The notes beneath the pieces were generated by a model that had not been told where the DNA came from, searched no databases, and saw only the letters and a program-made list of their open reading frames with translations. From Isoetes taiwanensis (taxonomy: Eukaryota > Streptophyta > Lycopodiopsida > Isoetales > Isoetaceae), in the NCBI GenBank assembly GCA_021234155.1, contig JAJEKV010000008.1:1881521-1945520 (forward strand): DNA of 64,000 nt, read 5' to 3'. Below are positions 23,697 to 35,094 of this stretch, piece by piece. The position numbers and the translations under genes were made by a program. Each line of letters opens with the position of its first letter. The first letter of the stretch is position 1.

Positions 23697-24079
23697 TGTG
23701 GTAACCTCATCTTGTACTAGCTTGCCGATGGATAAATGCTTCAGATATAAAGTTTTTGAAAGACCATCATATAAGGTTTACAAATTATCATTGCATTGTC
23801 ACAAAATATGCAATTGTCAAATCATATTGCAATTGTCAAATCATTGTCACAAAATATTGCAATTGTGAAGGTTTGCAGCCACATTCTTCCTAGAAATCCA
23901 GTAGAGATGTCCTTTTCGAGTCTAACGATCATTGTCAACACCTATAAATAAGATCTTTAGAATTAGTGACTAAAATTCTGAATATTCTTGAATGTATTGG
24001 CTAAGGACTTTTAGAAAATGGACCTGAGAACTGTGGAGGTTGTGGGGCAGCCTTGCTTGCAAAATAGTTTCCCATTTTC

Positions 24080-27000
24080 TCAAATGCCCCTGCCATCACG
24101 CTGATTGAACCAACCAATGTTTGTTGCAATTGAAGTTTTGCTTTTTTCTACTTCCAAACCCTTAGCAAAATGGTCATTCATCATTGCAACAAGCTTATTG
24201 TTGTTATCTTCCATTGTTTTCGTTAATGAGGTGCTGCCACTAGCTCGCCTTTTCCCTGACGACCCTACTTCTCCCACCCCAATGGCGTGGTGACTGCCTT
24301 CACTTGCTGACGTATCAGCAATGTATTCTGGGTCTACGGCAGGCCTTGAGGACTGAAATGAGTCTAGCAGCTTGTAGATTGTTTCATCTATGACTGGAAG
24401 ATTATGAACTTTTTTCATCTCATGTTTGGATAATGAAAAATACTCAGGCATACCGGTCCTTTTGCTGAAATCATGGACCTGTTTGTACTCACCAATAAGG
24501 TTCTCGTATTTCAGCTTGCATCCATCTGCATCCCTATCATCAAAACCTATAGCCGCCATCTTTTCAGAGATTTTTTTCCATCTCAGTGTTGCGGATTCCA
24601 TCCTATCCCTCGCCGAAGACCCTTCTAAAGCTAGCCATTCTTCTTTTTTAAACTCAACAAGCATTCTGGTTTCTTCAAGTATCCAATTCCTTGATCTTTT
24701 CCGTTTTTGCAATCCATCGTATTGATGAGAGGAATCAGAATCTAAATTGACACGCAACTGCTACACAAACAAGATTCCTACTTAGTATTTTTCACCTTTA
24801 CTTTTCTGAATTTTTACCATATAACTAATGAGTTCAAATTATGCTAGCCAAGTGTATGCAACTTAAGAGGAATGGAGCAGCTAACAAATGTGTTGATATG
24901 ATGGCGTGTTATATGCATCTTTTGGTTGCAACAGTGGTCATGGTAGTAGTGCTTTCCCAGGCCACAGGCCATGTGAATGCTGGCCTACATGAATGCCATG
25001 TGAATGCTGGTCTGTACAGTCTACAGACCCACAAGACAGTACCAAATGGATAGTAGATGGAGGAAAATGATGACAGTTTGAATGGGTATTTTTACATGAA
25101 TGCTGGCCTACAAAGTGGCCTACAAAGTTTGAATGGGTATTCAGTTTGAAAATGGGTAGTAGATGGAGGAAAATGATGTAAAATGTGGATGCCATGTGAA
25201 TGCTGGTCTGTACAGTCTACAGACACACAAGACAGTACCAAATGGGTAGTAGATGGAATGGGGTCCGCCATATTTATATTAAAAAATCAATGGGACTAGG
25301 ATGGTGGTACTAGGTTGGTCCAAGGGCAGGGCAGTGGCATAAAGAAAAAAGCTGCCATGTCCATTTGATCAAGGTTTTTTTTTCTAAGGGATCCTGCAAA
25401 CTGTAGACCAGTGCATCGCTTTTGGGGATCCTGCAAGTTTTTTTACATGTTTTTACATATCTTTCTCTCCTGGCACTTATAAATAGAAAAGATTTACGTA
25501 GAACAAATGTATGCCATTTATTGCATGGCAGCAATGCATAATAGCTTTCTGCAGAACAATGTAGGCTTACAGACAAGCAATATAGAACTGTATGACATTA
25601 GTCATCTTCTGGTTCGTATCAACTCTTTCACATACCTCAATCATGTGCCACCTATCTTGTGGCTCAGTATAATCTAGTAGTAGTGCATGGTATCAGATCC
25701 ATTTGATTGTTCTTAAGGGGGTCTAGCTAACAGCAGAGATATAACAGCAGAGATATAACAGCAGAGAGATATAACAGCAGACATATCTTTTAAGCAAGGC
25801 AAGACAAGATAATTTAAATTCAAAAATTATGATTGAAATACCTGTTCATCTCCATCTGCATGGTCATTCAATCCATGTCCTCCACATTCAGCATGCCCTC
25901 CATGTCCGCAAAGATCTCCACGCCCTCCACGTTCCTGCAAGTATATGATATACATGAACAATGAAATATAAGCTCAGAAATATTTGCCAAATATTTGACT
26001 AGAATTCTTTGAGAACAGCAAGGAGAGGAGATTCGAATTTGATCACTTTTAACACCAACACATATTTCAAGGATGTTTCAAAGTTTGAAAAGGTAATGGT
26101 TGGTTAGTACAAACTAGCAAATCTCGTTGGAATAGTGTATGTTGCTAAAAAATGGTTGGTATAACCTCTACTCATTGGCTGAGAGATCTGATACTCCCAA
26201 CCAAATGTGCTTGCATGAGTGAGATGGTTGAATAAATGACGTACTTCCAGTTGGAAAAGAACAATATAGGCTTTGGAAATTAGTTTTTCGCAATGAATAA
26301 TGCTAGCCTGTCACGAACGTCAAATTATGAGCGTGGAGTGTAAATAGATCGGTATGGAAGGCCATGGTAGCATAGATTTTTAGGAAAGCAAAGGAATTTC
26401 AGAAGTGTTCTTTCTTATCAAAGAATGGCTGCAAGATGTTGTCTAGTGGTGAACTCAGCTCGTTGTACATGCACGAGAAGACTGGAGTTAAGTTTTGATG
26501 ATGTTTTATGAAGGAATTGAACTGTATTGCAGCTGAAGGAAGCTGCCATTGCCGCTGCAAGGAGGTGATATCAATTTGTGAAGATCATTGTGAAGGGATA
26601 TGTTACTACTGCTTTAACTGTGCATGATCAGGCTGAAGATATTTGTGTGGCATGACAATGAGAAGGCAGCATTGGGGGAAACATATGGGGGAGATCACAA
26701 GGATTGCTGCACCATCGTTCCACTGTCCAGCTGCTGTCAAAAGGGAATTGTCTGAGCAGCTTTGCTAATTGACAAAACATGTGCCCAAGCAGTAGTTTAG
26801 AGTTATTAAGTTCTGGTGTTTGGATTCAGATCTAGAGTGGTTTTTTTGAGATCTGGAGTCGAGAAAGCACTTGGGTTGCTAGCGTTTTGTCTGTTGCTGC
26901 TAAATATTTGACTAGAATATGAGCTCACATGAAATATGAGCTCAGAGATACTCCAGGGTTAGAGCTCCAGTTTCTCTAATCTCTTCAATGCATGAATGCG

Positions 27001-27160
27001 TGCAATGCAGCAATGCATTATTAAGAGCAAAGAGTTAAAACTCTGAAAAAAAAATTACCTGTTCCTCCCTATCTGATGAGCTCCGATTTCCTCCATCACG
27101 ACCTCCATCACGACTTCCACGCCCACGAACTCGACCGCGCCCTCGAGCCCCTCGATCCAT
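24080..27160 (-). CDS. Harbinger SANT/Myb-like DNA-binding protein, three exons
   Basis: Exons run 27160-27059, 25934-25842 and 24757-24080 on the minus strand, all in phase 0 with GTAATT and GTATTT donors and TTGCAG and AGCAG acceptors. Exon 1 (34 codons) starts MDRGARGRGRVRGRG, an RGG-type basic tail. Exon 2 (31 codons) is Gly/His-rich (CGHGGHAECGGHG). Exon 3 carries a trihelix/SANT domain with the usual tryptophans: RSRNWILEETRMLVEFK, W-L-A-L-E-G, and LRWKKISEKM with KYENLIGEYKQV. A charged C-terminal helix follows. In PIF/Harbinger elements this second protein brings the transposase to the ends and into the nucleus. Here it is divergent from neither TIR family nor partner, as both genes face the same way. 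A single-exon reading would begin at a non-ATG codon, which is why I prefer the spliced model. Confidence 0.8.
24990..25255. repeat. Direct repeat within Harbinger intron
   Basis: The phrase ATGCCATGTGAATGCTGGTC followed by TGTACAGTCTACAGAC and CAAGACAGTACCAAATGG occurs at about 24994 and again at about 25188, with few changes. It falls in the long intron between SANT exons 2 and 3. Confidence 0.75.
25260..27058. other. Harbinger interior: introns and upstream region
   Basis: Apart from SANT exon 2 this holds no gene that I can support. Tandem CAGCAGAGATATAA words occur near 25730-25780. The right subterminal zone with GTTAACTT/AAGTTAAC words starts near 27180. Confidence 0.5.
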
Positions 27161-27442
27161 TTCTGTCGACGCATTCAAGAAGTTCTTAACTGGAGTAGGT
27201 CACAATAATTTTTACCATTTCGTAACGTAAAGTTAATGTTCCAGTTAAAATTATGTTAACAGGTTGTTAACTGCGATGTGAGGTATGAAGATGATTTGGT
27301 TAACGTTTTCTGTTAAAAAAAAAGTTAACCACAACTAACCAAATATTATAAAATTATGTTAACTTAACTGGTGGTGTGAAGTGCATTGCAGTTAAAAATG
27401 CTAACTTAACCTAACTTAACGGTAGGTCTGAATAGACCCTTA

Positions 27443-27790
27443 CACAAAGACACGCAAAATGGGGGTCGGAGCAGAAATCGTTCGTTCTAGAGGAGGTTAC
27501 AAGGTTTTTGAGTACTCTATTTTTATTGTGGCCACGGAGGATATAAGGCCTAGTGGTTGCTTGCGATTCTGTGGGTTCATTAGATGTTAGTGATTGATGA
27601 GTTCAAGCTTCGAGACTTCCCCGTTTTTCTTTCCCCCGCCTCTTTGGGCAATGTAGCTTAGTTTACATGCTTTGTTCCATTGTCCATAAGAGGCGGGTGA
27701 AAGCAAAGACTGGGACGTCTCGATGCTTGGACCCAGGTCTTCGGGGGTAAGTCCGACATAAAACAAGATAACAATATGTGGGTTAATTGG
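27443..27790. repeat. Hairpin repeat unit A, right part
   Basis: This continues unit A after the Harbinger. It contains a long imperfect inverted repeat at about 27607-27730: CGAGACTTCCCCGTTTTTCT and GCCTCTTTGGGCAATG on the left, complementary sequences on the right (CATTGTCCATAAGAGGC and GACGTCTCG). Confidence 0.8.
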
Positions 27791-27979
27791 ATGTTAGTGA
27801 TTGATGAGTTCAAGCATCGAGACTTCCCAATCTTTCTTTCCCCTCCTCTTTGGGCAATGTAGCTTAGTTTACATGCTAAGTTCCATTGTTCAAAGAGGGG
27901 TGAAAGAGAGGTTTGGGAAGTCTCGATGCTTGTACTCAGGTCTCTTTCATCCTGGCTTAGTCTCTTCCATCCTGGCTGA
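27791..27979. repeat. Extra copy of the long hairpin (partial unit)
   Basis: The inverted repeat at about 27812-27935 has arms of about 55 bases (GCATCGAGACTTCCCAATCT against the complement of GTTTGGGAAGTCTCGATGC) around a TTTACAT loop. It lies directly between units A and B. Confidence 0.85.
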
Positions 27980-28565
27980 CTTAGTCTCTTTTGCTTGTCC
28001 TGTTTATTGTATCTAAAGTGCCCCCTGGTATGAGATCGCTCGCTCATTTTAGGGGGCACTTTAGATATATATAAACAGGAACATCGAAAAGAGAGTAAAC
28101 ACCTTGGAGCGTGACCCTCTTGAATGGTTGTCAACTCACCGTGCTTGATATTGTTCGGCCGCAAACAATATAGACTTCAAATTTTGTTACCCCCTCTAGA
28201 AAGAGCAAGCTTTGCTATGACTCTCTTGTGTAGTCTCTCTGTGTCAATGTAGCTTAGTCACTTTGCTAGGTTATATTACACAAAGAGGCTCATAATGGGG
28301 GTCGGAGCAAAAATCATTCGTTCTAGAGGTTGAAGTAACAAGGTTTTTGAGTACTCTATTTTTATTGTGGCAGCGGATGATATCAGCCTAGTGGTTGCTT
28401 GCGATTCTGTGGGTTCATTTGAGATTAGTGATTGACGAGTTCAAGCAACGACACTTCCCTGTCTTTCTTTCCTCGCCTCTTTCGGCAATGTAGCTTAGCT
28501 TGAATGCTAAGTTCCATTGTCCAAAGAGGCGGGGTCAGCAAGATTTGGAAATTCTCGATGCTTTG
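27980..28565. repeat. Hairpin repeat unit B, uninterrupted
   Basis: This is the full-length counterpart of unit A. Its first hairpin at 28012-28066 (CTAAAGTGCCCCCT against AGGGGGCACTTTAG) has perfect arms. It includes the empty Harbinger target and ends with the third copy of the long hairpin (28441-28565). At one stem position unit A pairs T with A where unit B pairs G with C. Confidence 0.85.
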
Positions 28566-30175
28566 ACTTTAATATACGGTGACCCGATGGCATTCATTTG
28601 TCCAATTTGGCGTACTGGAGATACGCCTCACCTATCTAGTGGTTGGGAGGATGTAGATCATGTACCTTGTGAAATCTCGTGTCCATCAAAGTCGTATCGA
28701 CTGATCCGTGGCCGTTTGACCCCTTGGCATGCGTGATTACTTCTCATCGGCAAGATTCGCGGGTGCCGAAGAGGCAAGCGCCAACGAAGTCAATCGGCTT
28801 TGGCGGGTGCGAGGTTTCTCTAGGCACTTAGGTCGGTGCTTCGAATGGCCCCCGAAACGAAGTTGGGCATCCAATGGGTTCGCTTGGGCGAACCCCGAGA
28901 ATTCGCCCTAAAGCGAACCAGCGGATTCGCCAGCGAACCCGGCCGCGTGATGGCCGGCGTGGGCGGCTTGCTTTTTGGTTTGCGGGTTAGCCAAGCGAAC
29001 CCCTAACCAGGACCCATGTCCCGGCGTTGCCCGAGGGCGTCGGGTGCGGCCACCCTACCGGGTTCGCCAGGCGAATCTGGTGGCAACGCTGCACCATGGC
29101 CACGCACCGAGGCGTCAGGGTGCCTGGCCACCCTACGAGTTATGGCCCGAATCTGGATGGCAGGCCCGCATCGCGGCAGGGCGTTTATGGCGTTTACCGA
29201 TGGCGGGGAGCGTGCTGGCCACCCTACCGGTTCGCCCGAGGCGAATCGAGGCCATACCCGATGGCTGGCCGTACCTGACCCGCGTCGCTTTTGGCGATCT
29301 TTCGGTGGAGGAAAATCCATCGGCGTGACAATGTCGACACTTTGTGTGCTCACTCCATTATCCAATCGCGCACGATAACCCCAACGCCATCGGTTGGAAG
29401 ATGTAGCGGGCGTCGGGTTATCTATGGCTAGCTATCAGCGGAGGATTGAGATACACTTTCGGCATATGAGGATCGCGATATTCGCGACTGCCCATGCCCT
29501 CATCATCTTTGGTGCAAACATCTCATAGCGGAGACTATTTCCTTACCAGCAGCCACCACCGCATTGTACAATGAGCTATTTCCCCAACCGACAATTCATT
29601 TCCCCCCATGCCTCCGCGACCGCCCGCACTGAACGACGCCGATGTCCCGATGCCGCCGCTACAACAATGGGATGCGTTGCTCATGGCGAACACCGACCGC
29701 AAGCCACTATGCAAAATGCTCATGCTCTTGACCCGTGAGATGTGTGAAATTATATCCAAGGTTCGCAGGCGATACGATTCTATAGAGACGCCTTCCGGCC
29801 CGATTCACGCGCCTTTTCATGGCGGTTATGACCGCATAGCAAGAACATGCCCGCGGGGAGTCCACAGATGGCGTGCAAAGGCCGACCGCAAAGGGACCAA
29901 CCACCCGACCTCGCAAGACGAAGTGAGAGGCCACACGTAAAAACCGATATGCCATCACTCATAGCGTCCATGTCACACACATGATTACATTATCACATAA
30001 ATAATGTTACATACATGATTACATGATTACTGGAGAAAAAGCTTCTAGTTACATAGATCCCAAACAGCACTAACAAAGACCACTGAGTCTCTGTTGGTAC
30101 CAAGACACCCTACAATAAAGCAGCCCGACTACTACGGGCCACTCACTCCTAAACACAAGACATCGCCGCCAGGTG
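28566..30175. other. GC-rich block, no recognised gene
   Basis: From about 28740 to 29330 the sequence is strikingly GC-rich compared with its flanks. It repeats words such as GCGAACCC, TTCGCC and GCCACCCTAC (three times within 29050-29225). Frames of up to 120 codons on both strands are compositional. From 29600 to 29940 a plus-strand frame (MPPRPPALNDADVPMPPLQQ) looks more protein-like, but I do not recognise it. Confidence 0.4.
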
Positions 30176-30890
30176 TACCAGCCCCGACTTATCCGGTATA
30201 ACGGTATCGGTCCGGGTTTGCCACACGCGCCCGCACGAGGTGGCGCATGATGAATCCAATGTGCATGCCATGGGTATTGTTGTCGACTGCGTGGGGCACA
30301 ATGCAGAGCCGCACATTTTTTGCCGCACCCCATCGGATGTAACCTTCCGCTGGTGCCTCGATTCGCCGCGAAGACCCAAGCGGTCCGCTTGCATAAAGAG
30401 AGTGCCGTGTGAGATCAATGAAAGTGCGGGCACAATGGCAAAGACAAGGGGACTAGAAACACTCACGGCGGCGCCTTGAGTAGGTTGATGCGCACTCACG
30501 AGACCCGGCGTGCAAAGTTGTCGGCACCACCAGCCCATCGTGATCGCCATCTCCGAAGGCCTAGGCGGTGCGCAGGTCCGCTGGATCGTATGAGAGCAAC
30601 AAGCATCCAATGACCACCGCACACGCCAAGGATGTATGACTTTCGCTCCCTTAAGCCGAGGATTGCCTCCGAATTGAAACTAAAGCAAAGAATCACGCAT
30701 TTACCTTGTGACGATGGGCCGTGAGCACACCGCATCTAGTGCACCCCGGGATGCTCACCGGGAAGATCCTCGGGAGGACGTTTCGACACCGACCGAACAT
30801 AGTCGTGATAGTAACGGGGTCTATCATCAACAGCTCACGACGCTCAGCCTCTCCAAGCATCTGCCGCAAGACGCTACATACAAGCACATC
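30176..30890 (-). pseudogene. Possible Ulp1-like (C48) peptidase relic
   Basis: Minus-strand fragments follow the order of a Ulp1-type domain. The segment near 30890-30700 is rich in hydrophobics after W-I-D-E-I. After a GTAAATG donor and a CTTTAG acceptor comes KSYILGVCGGHWMLVALI at about 30640-30590, with the His-Trp pair typical of C48 peptidases. VDNNTHGMHIGFIMRHLV follows at about 30290-30235, where active members have D-C-G. The catalytic Cys is not evident, frames shift, and an in-frame stop occurs. Ulp1-like genes are common cargo in plant Mutator-type and CACTA-type elements, so a captured or nested copy is likely. The call rests on motif order only. Confidence 0.35.
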
Positions 30891-32570
30891 CAGTGGTCAG
30901 ATTTCGTCGATCCATACAAACTAAACATAAACCCGACACGTACCTCATCAACACTCGAATGTGCCCCTCCTCCCACCGCCCATCGAGGTGCACGCCGGAG
31001 GTCGATGTGAGTTATGCGCCCGCTGCTGGCCCGGCCCCGCAAAATCAAAGTGGCCGCACCATCGGCCGCCGCAACCATGGCAAGGTGTTCTAAGTGATCT
31101 GGCGGGCGTAAAAAGTGCGTGAACACCCTAACCTCTTCCCAGAAAAGGGACTGAAGATGTAACCTAGCCGGGATCTGTAAGTGCTCTGGGAACTGTGCCG
31201 ACCGTCTGTGGGGCTGAGACCATCCTCGAATGGGTACACACACCAGGTAGCTCCAGATGGTGTGCCCGCTCGAACTTCTCCAGTGCTTTACATGAAGAAA
31301 CCGGCGTGCTGGGTCTCTTATCCATGCCCTCTGCCCCTACGACATTGCGATCGAAATGGAAATGGCGATGTCAAGGTGTGTGCCATGCCCTCGCGCCTCG
31401 CCATCGTCCCTCATGATATCATCAAAGACCTGGGCGACCCCTCGGCTGGTCAGCCGCCACCTGCAGGTGCCCTATGGAAGGAGGGGTGGCTATGTAGAGA
31501 TCGGCCGGCAGGCGGACATGTCTCGCTAGTGGGGCTGAATCTGAGCACGGTCCCCTGCAGTGGAACTCTTCCTGTCGGCCTACAAACCACTCACCTCCGG
31601 GCGGAGGTCCGGTTGGAGTGTGGATGCTCTTATCCAGGTGGCAGCAAGATGACTCGCATCATAGCTTTGGTGAGGCCTTGCGTATCTGCCCGGGCTGGTG
31701 GCAACTCCTCCTCTGTGGGCAAGAGTAGCCCATGAGATACCTCTGTCTTGATAAGGCTAGTCATTGAGCATAGCATGTCGCGGTCCGATCTTCTGTGAAG
31801 GCCACAGCGGCAGCTCTCGACTTTCTGGGCCTGCGACCTTCATGATAGGGCTGCATCCTCTCCAGCGCTCCCACTTTGTCTTTGTGTGCTTGGCCTCCTC
31901 ATGGCGTCAGGCCTCGGGAAGGCATCCTGGGGCGCTAGCCTCGGGGTAAGGACATCTTTGTGGCGCATCGTTGTTGCGCCTTGTCTCCTCGCCTCTCTAT
32001 GTCGGCACTACCTCCATCATACACATGCGGCTTTTGCAAGATCTTCACGACGCTTTTGCTCTCCCCGCCGGACACCACTTTCCTCTCGCATTCGGGGTTG
32101 CGGATCGTGGGTCGAATAATGTCCGGCTGGTGGCCACCATTGATCTGCATGGTGGCTCGGGGTGGCCCCAAGTCTCCATCGCGGTCAATCCCGAACCGGG
32201 TCATGACGAATCTTTGTCCACAAAGTGTGTACACCCAGTGTTGTGCAAATCCAATCATTGGGGCCCGGTGGGCCCGACCGCTCTCAACCGACGTGGACCC
32301 CCGCGGCACGAGGCACCAAATGCCATGGTATTCCCCGTCACAAAACAAATACGGTTAACAAGCACACAAAACATACCTAAGCGGGTTAAGACAAGGCAGT
32401 TAGGGTACCATTCGACAATGCTACCGGCGCGTCCGGGGACATCACCGCCCGCCTTCGCGTGCCAAACGGCAAGGGACGCCATCCATGCCGACCGGGAACC
32501 GCCTACGTAAGACATGGTCTCTGGTGGATAAATGTAGAGTGCTCTCAAATAGATATCTGAATTCCGTGTG
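30891..32570. other. GC-rich decayed sequence, no recognised gene
   Basis: Overlapping frames occur on both strands without recognisable domains. The region is probably an extension of the relic to its left or another decayed element. Confidence 0.35.
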
Positions 32571-32575
32571 ATTAT

Positions 32576-32712
32576 GAGTCACAAGAAGAGAAGCTTTAAG
32601 AAATAAAAGAGAAGCTTCAACAAATAAAAATAAGCTTCAACAAATAAAAAATAAGTTCAAACCTTCAACAAATAAAAATAAGCTTCAACAAATAAAAATA
32701 AGCTTCATGAAG
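32576..32712. repeat. Tandem repeat of AAGCTTCAACAAATAAAAAT
   Basis: About six slightly variable copies of a unit of about 20 bases, AGCTTCAACAAATAAAAATA, in an AT-rich run. Confidence 0.85.
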
Positions 32713-33720
32713 CCTTCCACTTAAGGAAACATATTTTATTATGATGGGCAACTCTCACCAAGTGCAGAAAATAGGGATGGCAATAGGGAACCTAGAAGCA
32801 ATTGTACGAGCACAATCGATAATTTTGTCAATGGAGCTCAAAACAAGACTCAAAATCGCCAATGCAACTCAAAATTGCTCAAAAGAAAGAAAGAAGGAAG
32901 GCGAAATACTTGTTTTTGACAGTCGAGGAGCCAGCGTTCTCAATCGATTCCACTTCGAGCTGCTCGAGCGTCCGACAAAGGAAACAAGCTGGTCGAATGA
33001 AGGTTCGGTAGGCGAAAATGAGAAAAAAATGGTATATAACCAAGGCCAAAAACACCAATAATGGACTTTTACCCAACGGATGATTAATCACCCTCTCCCT
33101 AGGTAGCTCACGGGCTCCAGGAACCGGGGTGACGGCCCATAGAAGCCGCAAATACGCCCCTTGCTACACCACGCCGCCGTGCGCGATGCGGGGCGGGGTT
33201 GTGAACGTGTACTGTGGGTCTTGCCGCCTGCCCGCCCCCTGCGGCCCTATGCTATGTACTCGGCCCGCCCGGGAGGCGGGATTCGTAGCGAACTGATGGC
33301 TATGCCGCCCGTACTCGGCCCGCTTGCGCGCTGCGAAACTGCAGCCGACACGGGTTGGGTTCGTAGCGAGCGAACCGGTAGGGTCCTTGTGACGCTCCAT
33401 ACGTCGTGGGTTCGCTTGGAATCCAAACAGGTTCTGGTGCCGGGTTACTTTGGGGCCGGGCCGGGTGGTTCACCGAACGGTTTGAGAGCCAATAAAGTGC
33501 GTGCACTTAGGTTGACCGATGTTACACATGAATGAAACATGGACCCGAAGTTACGTGAACCATGATGATACATGACATGAAAGAAACATAAAACAAGGTG
33601 ACGAAATATATAGAAGACAAATACTTGTAACAAAAAACTTTACTTGTTATTCATAGTGCCAAAATGGTTACAATAGTTTGAACATCCTCATAAACGGTTA
33701 CAATAGATAGACTGAGGGTA
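32713..33720. other. Intergenic; GC island at 33150-33500
   Basis: No supported gene. The GC-rich block repeats ACTCGGCCCGC and TTCGTAGCGA twice each and resembles the 28.7-29.3 kb block in composition, although I could not align the two. Confidence 0.35.
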
Positions 33721-33927
33721 CTCATCACATCATCTTTCTAGACATCACCGTCTTCATCAGTTTCATCATCTGGGCTTCCGTCCTCTTCTGCATGTTGGCC
33801 TAGGTTCAACCTCCTTTGGCCCTTTCCCTTACCGCGAGGTCCTTAAGACGTGTTTCTTCTGACACGTTGCCTATTTGTCTGGGTCATTGGCATTGGAGAG
33901 TCCGCTGGCTCACGTACTATTAAGTCC

Positions 33928-34760
33928 TCAAGCAGCATCTCTTGTATTATTTAGACCCAGCCTTTCAGATCGACTCCTCTTAGATCTTCGCCGCTTTGAG
34001 TCATCCGAGAACATGTTCTTGTCTAAATCATCTTCGGCATCGACAAAATGGGTACGTTGAATGTCCTCATCAACATGGTTAGCGGCATTTACAGCAAGCA
34101 GCTCGTCCTCACTGTCTTCGAAGTTGTCCTCTTCCACTTCAGAATCTGCATCCATAAAGGAAATCAGAGCTTATCACCACGATCGCACCACCAATTTGCA
34201 ATTCAAGAGCCGCCAATTTGAGAAGTTATATTCAAGTTTGTCAGCCTTCTTATGCAAGAGGCGATTTCGTGTCACACTATGTATGTACTTATAAGCACTC
34301 CAGTTCCTCTCACTTGCACTATTGGAGGATACCAAGGAGAGGATAGTCATTGCAAGGGCCTGTAACGTATCAGTAACCTGTCCATGGGCTTGCCACCATG
34401 CATAAGATTCCATATTTGGTTCCTTCTTGTGACTCTCCAGTGCATCGTGAAGCTCTTCATCTGCCCACCTTCCACCTCAAGTTCACGGTATTCAGCTTAA
34501 CTTCGGCAATGAAAATTTTGTAGTCCGAAATGTTGGGGTAAAACATTTTTGCAACCTTCTTCAATGAACCCATCACTTTTTATCTCGTATGCTGGTCCAT
34601 ATCGTGGTTGTATGGGTCCTAAAGCATGTGCGCGCCATGAAGATCATTGTAGGACTTCTTCCATCGCTCATTAAAGTCTCTAAGCGGTCTTGCTTGCGCT
34701 TAGCATTGTCAAAGGGTGCATTGGGGCCATCAATAAAGCACAATTTCATTAAAATGAGAA
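33928..34760 (-). pseudogene. hAT transposase, C-terminal part with dimerisation domain (decayed)
   Basis: Reading the minus strand from 34760: FNERWKKSYNDLHGAHML with a TAG before D-P-Y, then a shift to KKVAKMFYPNISDYKIFIAE. The hAT dimerisation region follows at 34413-34174: W-W-Q-A-H-G, LQALAMTILSLVSSNSASER, NWSAYKYIHSVTRNRLL and N-W-R-L-L. An acidic/basic tail (34155-33928) completes it. The W-W, S-x-S-x-x-S-E-R-N-W and R-N-R-L residues match the family. Several stops and shifts make it a pseudogene. It is on the same strand as the N-terminal transposase part at 47.8-49.0 kb and probably the other end of the same gene, now more than 13 kb apart. Confidence 0.85.
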
Positions 34761-34819
34761 ATTTCGTGATTCCAATTAGGAACGAAAAATCCTTTTAGTC
34801 AAATTTATGCCAATTTTTG

Positions 34820-34882
34820 AGCAATTATGGCGCCATTTAAAAAATATGCATCTAAAGTGCCATTTATTGGCGCCATTAAAAA
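34820..34882. repeat. Palindromic ATGGCGCCATTT words, cluster 1
   Basis: TTATGGCGCCATTTAA and TTATTGGCGCCATTAAA occur within 60 bases. The same palindrome recurs at 39.0-39.4 and 40.7-40.9 kb, with related ATGGC words at 36.7 kb. Confidence 0.7.
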
Positions 34883-35094
34883 ATTCCAAAGATTGCATAA
34901 AATGAAGTGGAGAAAACATAACATCACAAAAATAGTAAAAATTCCGAATTCATAGATTTGCATATTAAAAATTTGCCAAAAGCAGGCAAGGACTCGGAAG
35001 AGGCAGCACTGTGATACAAGAGTATTAGTGTACAATTTACATTATTTTCATACAAAATTCAGGGTTCCTCATCGTGAACAGCTCCACAATAGGA

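Larger units (their letters stand above)
21532..27439 (-). mobile_element. PIF/Harbinger element, complete and apparently intact
   Basis: The TIRs start GGGTCCATTCAGACC on the left and GGGTCTATTCAGACC (reverse complement) on the right, and continue into TTAAGTTA-rich subterminal repeats. The target duplication is TTA (21529-21531 and 27440-27442), the classic PIF/Harbinger site. It encodes the two expected proteins on the minus strand: a DDE transposase and a SANT/Myb-like DNA-binding protein. A paralogous unoccupied copy of the target lies at 28265-28285 (CTAGGTTATATTACACAAAG), which confirms both boundaries. Both genes have open frames with consistent splice sites, unlike the other elements in the window. 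Confidence 0.93.

Noticed and set aside
28740-29400. Several GC-rich frames of 80-120 codons on both strands
   Set aside because: Stops are rare in GC-rich DNA. The frames overlap on all strands and show no domain.
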